Origin: Parachlamydiaceae bacterium
GTDB lineage: Bacteria > Chlamydiota > Chlamydiia > Chlamydiales > Parachlamydiaceae
Direction of reading: 5' to 3'
DNA length: 13,243 nt
NCBI GenBank assembly: GCA_013817115.1
Contig: JACDDG010000021.1
Span: forward strand, 1 to 13,243
This document shows positions 13,044-13,243 of the stretch, in pieces (within the stretch, counting starts at the first letter, position 1; every line of letters begins with the position of its first letter). Under the pieces are notes generated by a model, which was not told the DNA's origin, did no database searches, and worked only from the letters and a program-made list of their open reading frames with translations. A program made the translations under genes and the position numbers.

Positions 13044-13158
13044 GGATTTCTATTTGCATGAGCCCTTTTATGCCGTCCTTATAGGCCTTTCGAGGCATTT
13101 TTAAGTCCCAGGCCTCCATGTCTCGCATGCGCTCGCAACTCCGACCTGGGCTGTAATA
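13033..13158 (-). CDS. C-terminal 41 codons of an unknown gene after a second intron
   Basis: On the minus strand, beginning directly after the 3' end of a group II intron, a phase-0 frame reads YYSPGRSCERMRDMEAWDLK, then MPRKAYKDGIKGLMQIEILKF, to TAG at 13035-13033. The charged, Trp-containing sequence looks like real coding DNA. I do not recognise the protein. The last 11 bases overlap the convergent plus-strand exon. The rest of the gene must lie beyond the intron, outside the window. Confidence 0.5.
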   Translation of the reverse strand, partial: YYSPGRSCERMRDMEAWDLKMPRKAYKDGIKGLMQIEILKF

Positions 13159-13243
13159 ATAGAGGTAGGAATGGCTTTCACCACCCCTCCCTCCGAACCG
13201 CACGGGCGGTACTAGCGCATACGGCTCTCCGGTCGATTGTTTC
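13159..13243 (-). mobile_element. 3' end of a second group II intron (domains V-VI), runs off right edge
   Basis: On the minus strand a domain V-like hairpin (13227-13195, beginning GAGCCGTATGCGC and ending GTGCGGTTC) is followed by GGAGGGAGGGG. A domain VI hairpin comes next: AGGGGTGG pairs with CCATTCCT around TGAAAG, then GAGG with CCTC. It leaves A13166 bulged eight bases from an AT end at 13159. The terminal loop of domain V is not the usual GNRA, and the sequence differs from the first intron, so it is a different intron lineage. The ORF, if any, is outside the window. Confidence 0.82.

Noticed and set aside
13085..13151. GC-rich segment CCCAGG...CCTGGG as a terminator hairpin serving as an intron target
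   Set aside because: Only the outer six bases pair well; the interior does not fold convincingly and reads as coding sequence on the minus strand.
1..13243. tRNA or rRNA genes
   Set aside because: No cloverleaf with a GTTCRANNC-type T arm and no rRNA core sequence was seen on either strand by eye; this is not a tool-based exclusion.

Overview
The window looks like AT-rich chromosomal DNA from an amoeba-associated (environmental) chlamydia of the Parachlamydiales type. The genus cannot be fixed from sequence alone. The clues are a chlamydial-looking N-terminus of ribosomal protein S1 at the left edge, a trmL gene directly downstream of a Mip-like FKBP gene (an adjacency I recall from Chlamydia), and two proteins with the hydrophobic-hairpin layout of inclusion-membrane (Inc) proteins. 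Many palindromic repeats and group II introns fit the repeat-rich genomes of this group. The lineage call is an inference; most gene calls do not depend on it.

Layout, left to right. 1-180 (-) is the start of rpsA, running off the left edge. 375-977 is a gene-free block made of a large multi-level palindrome, with a second, smaller palindromic element apparently inserted in one of its arms. 1027-1503 (+) is a Nudix hydrolase. 1518-2156 (-) is a small Inc-like membrane protein. 2402-3907 (+) is a GT39/ArnT-like membrane glycosyltransferase. 3989-4966 (-) is a second Inc-like protein with a long coiled coil. 5123-5290 is another MITE-like palindrome ending four bases before the ribosome-binding site of a small unknown gene (5308-5727, +). 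5841-7817 (-) is a CPA2/Kef-type cation:proton antiporter with RCK domains. It is divergent from a CDF metal transporter (8064-9020, +), which is followed by a DUF2937-like membrane protein (9041-9571, +). trmL (9558-10016, -) overlaps the end of that gene. mip (10148-11146, -) lies upstream of trmL, with a clear intrinsic terminator between them.

The right end is a mobile-element landing zone. A gene with a near-consensus extended -10 promoter starts at 11450, is broken by one in-frame TGA at 11855, and near 12359 runs in frame into the C-terminal part of a group II intron reverse transcriptase/maturase. The intron's 5' half is missing, but its domains V and VI are intact and end at 12980. 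The next 20 codons (12981-13043) look like the C-terminus of an interrupted host gene. On the other strand a second group II intron enters from the right edge and ends at 13159. The codons after it (13158-13033) form another C-terminal exon that overlaps the first by 11 bases. So two convergent genes each appear to carry an intron close to their 3' ends.

Functionally, the intact genes combine housekeeping (S1, TrmL, Nudix), envelope and transport work (GT39, Kef-type antiporter, CDF, Mip) and lineage-specific proteins likely to act at the host interface. The most unusual features are the palindrome-in-palindrome block and the paired, convergent group II introns with the in-frame fusion.
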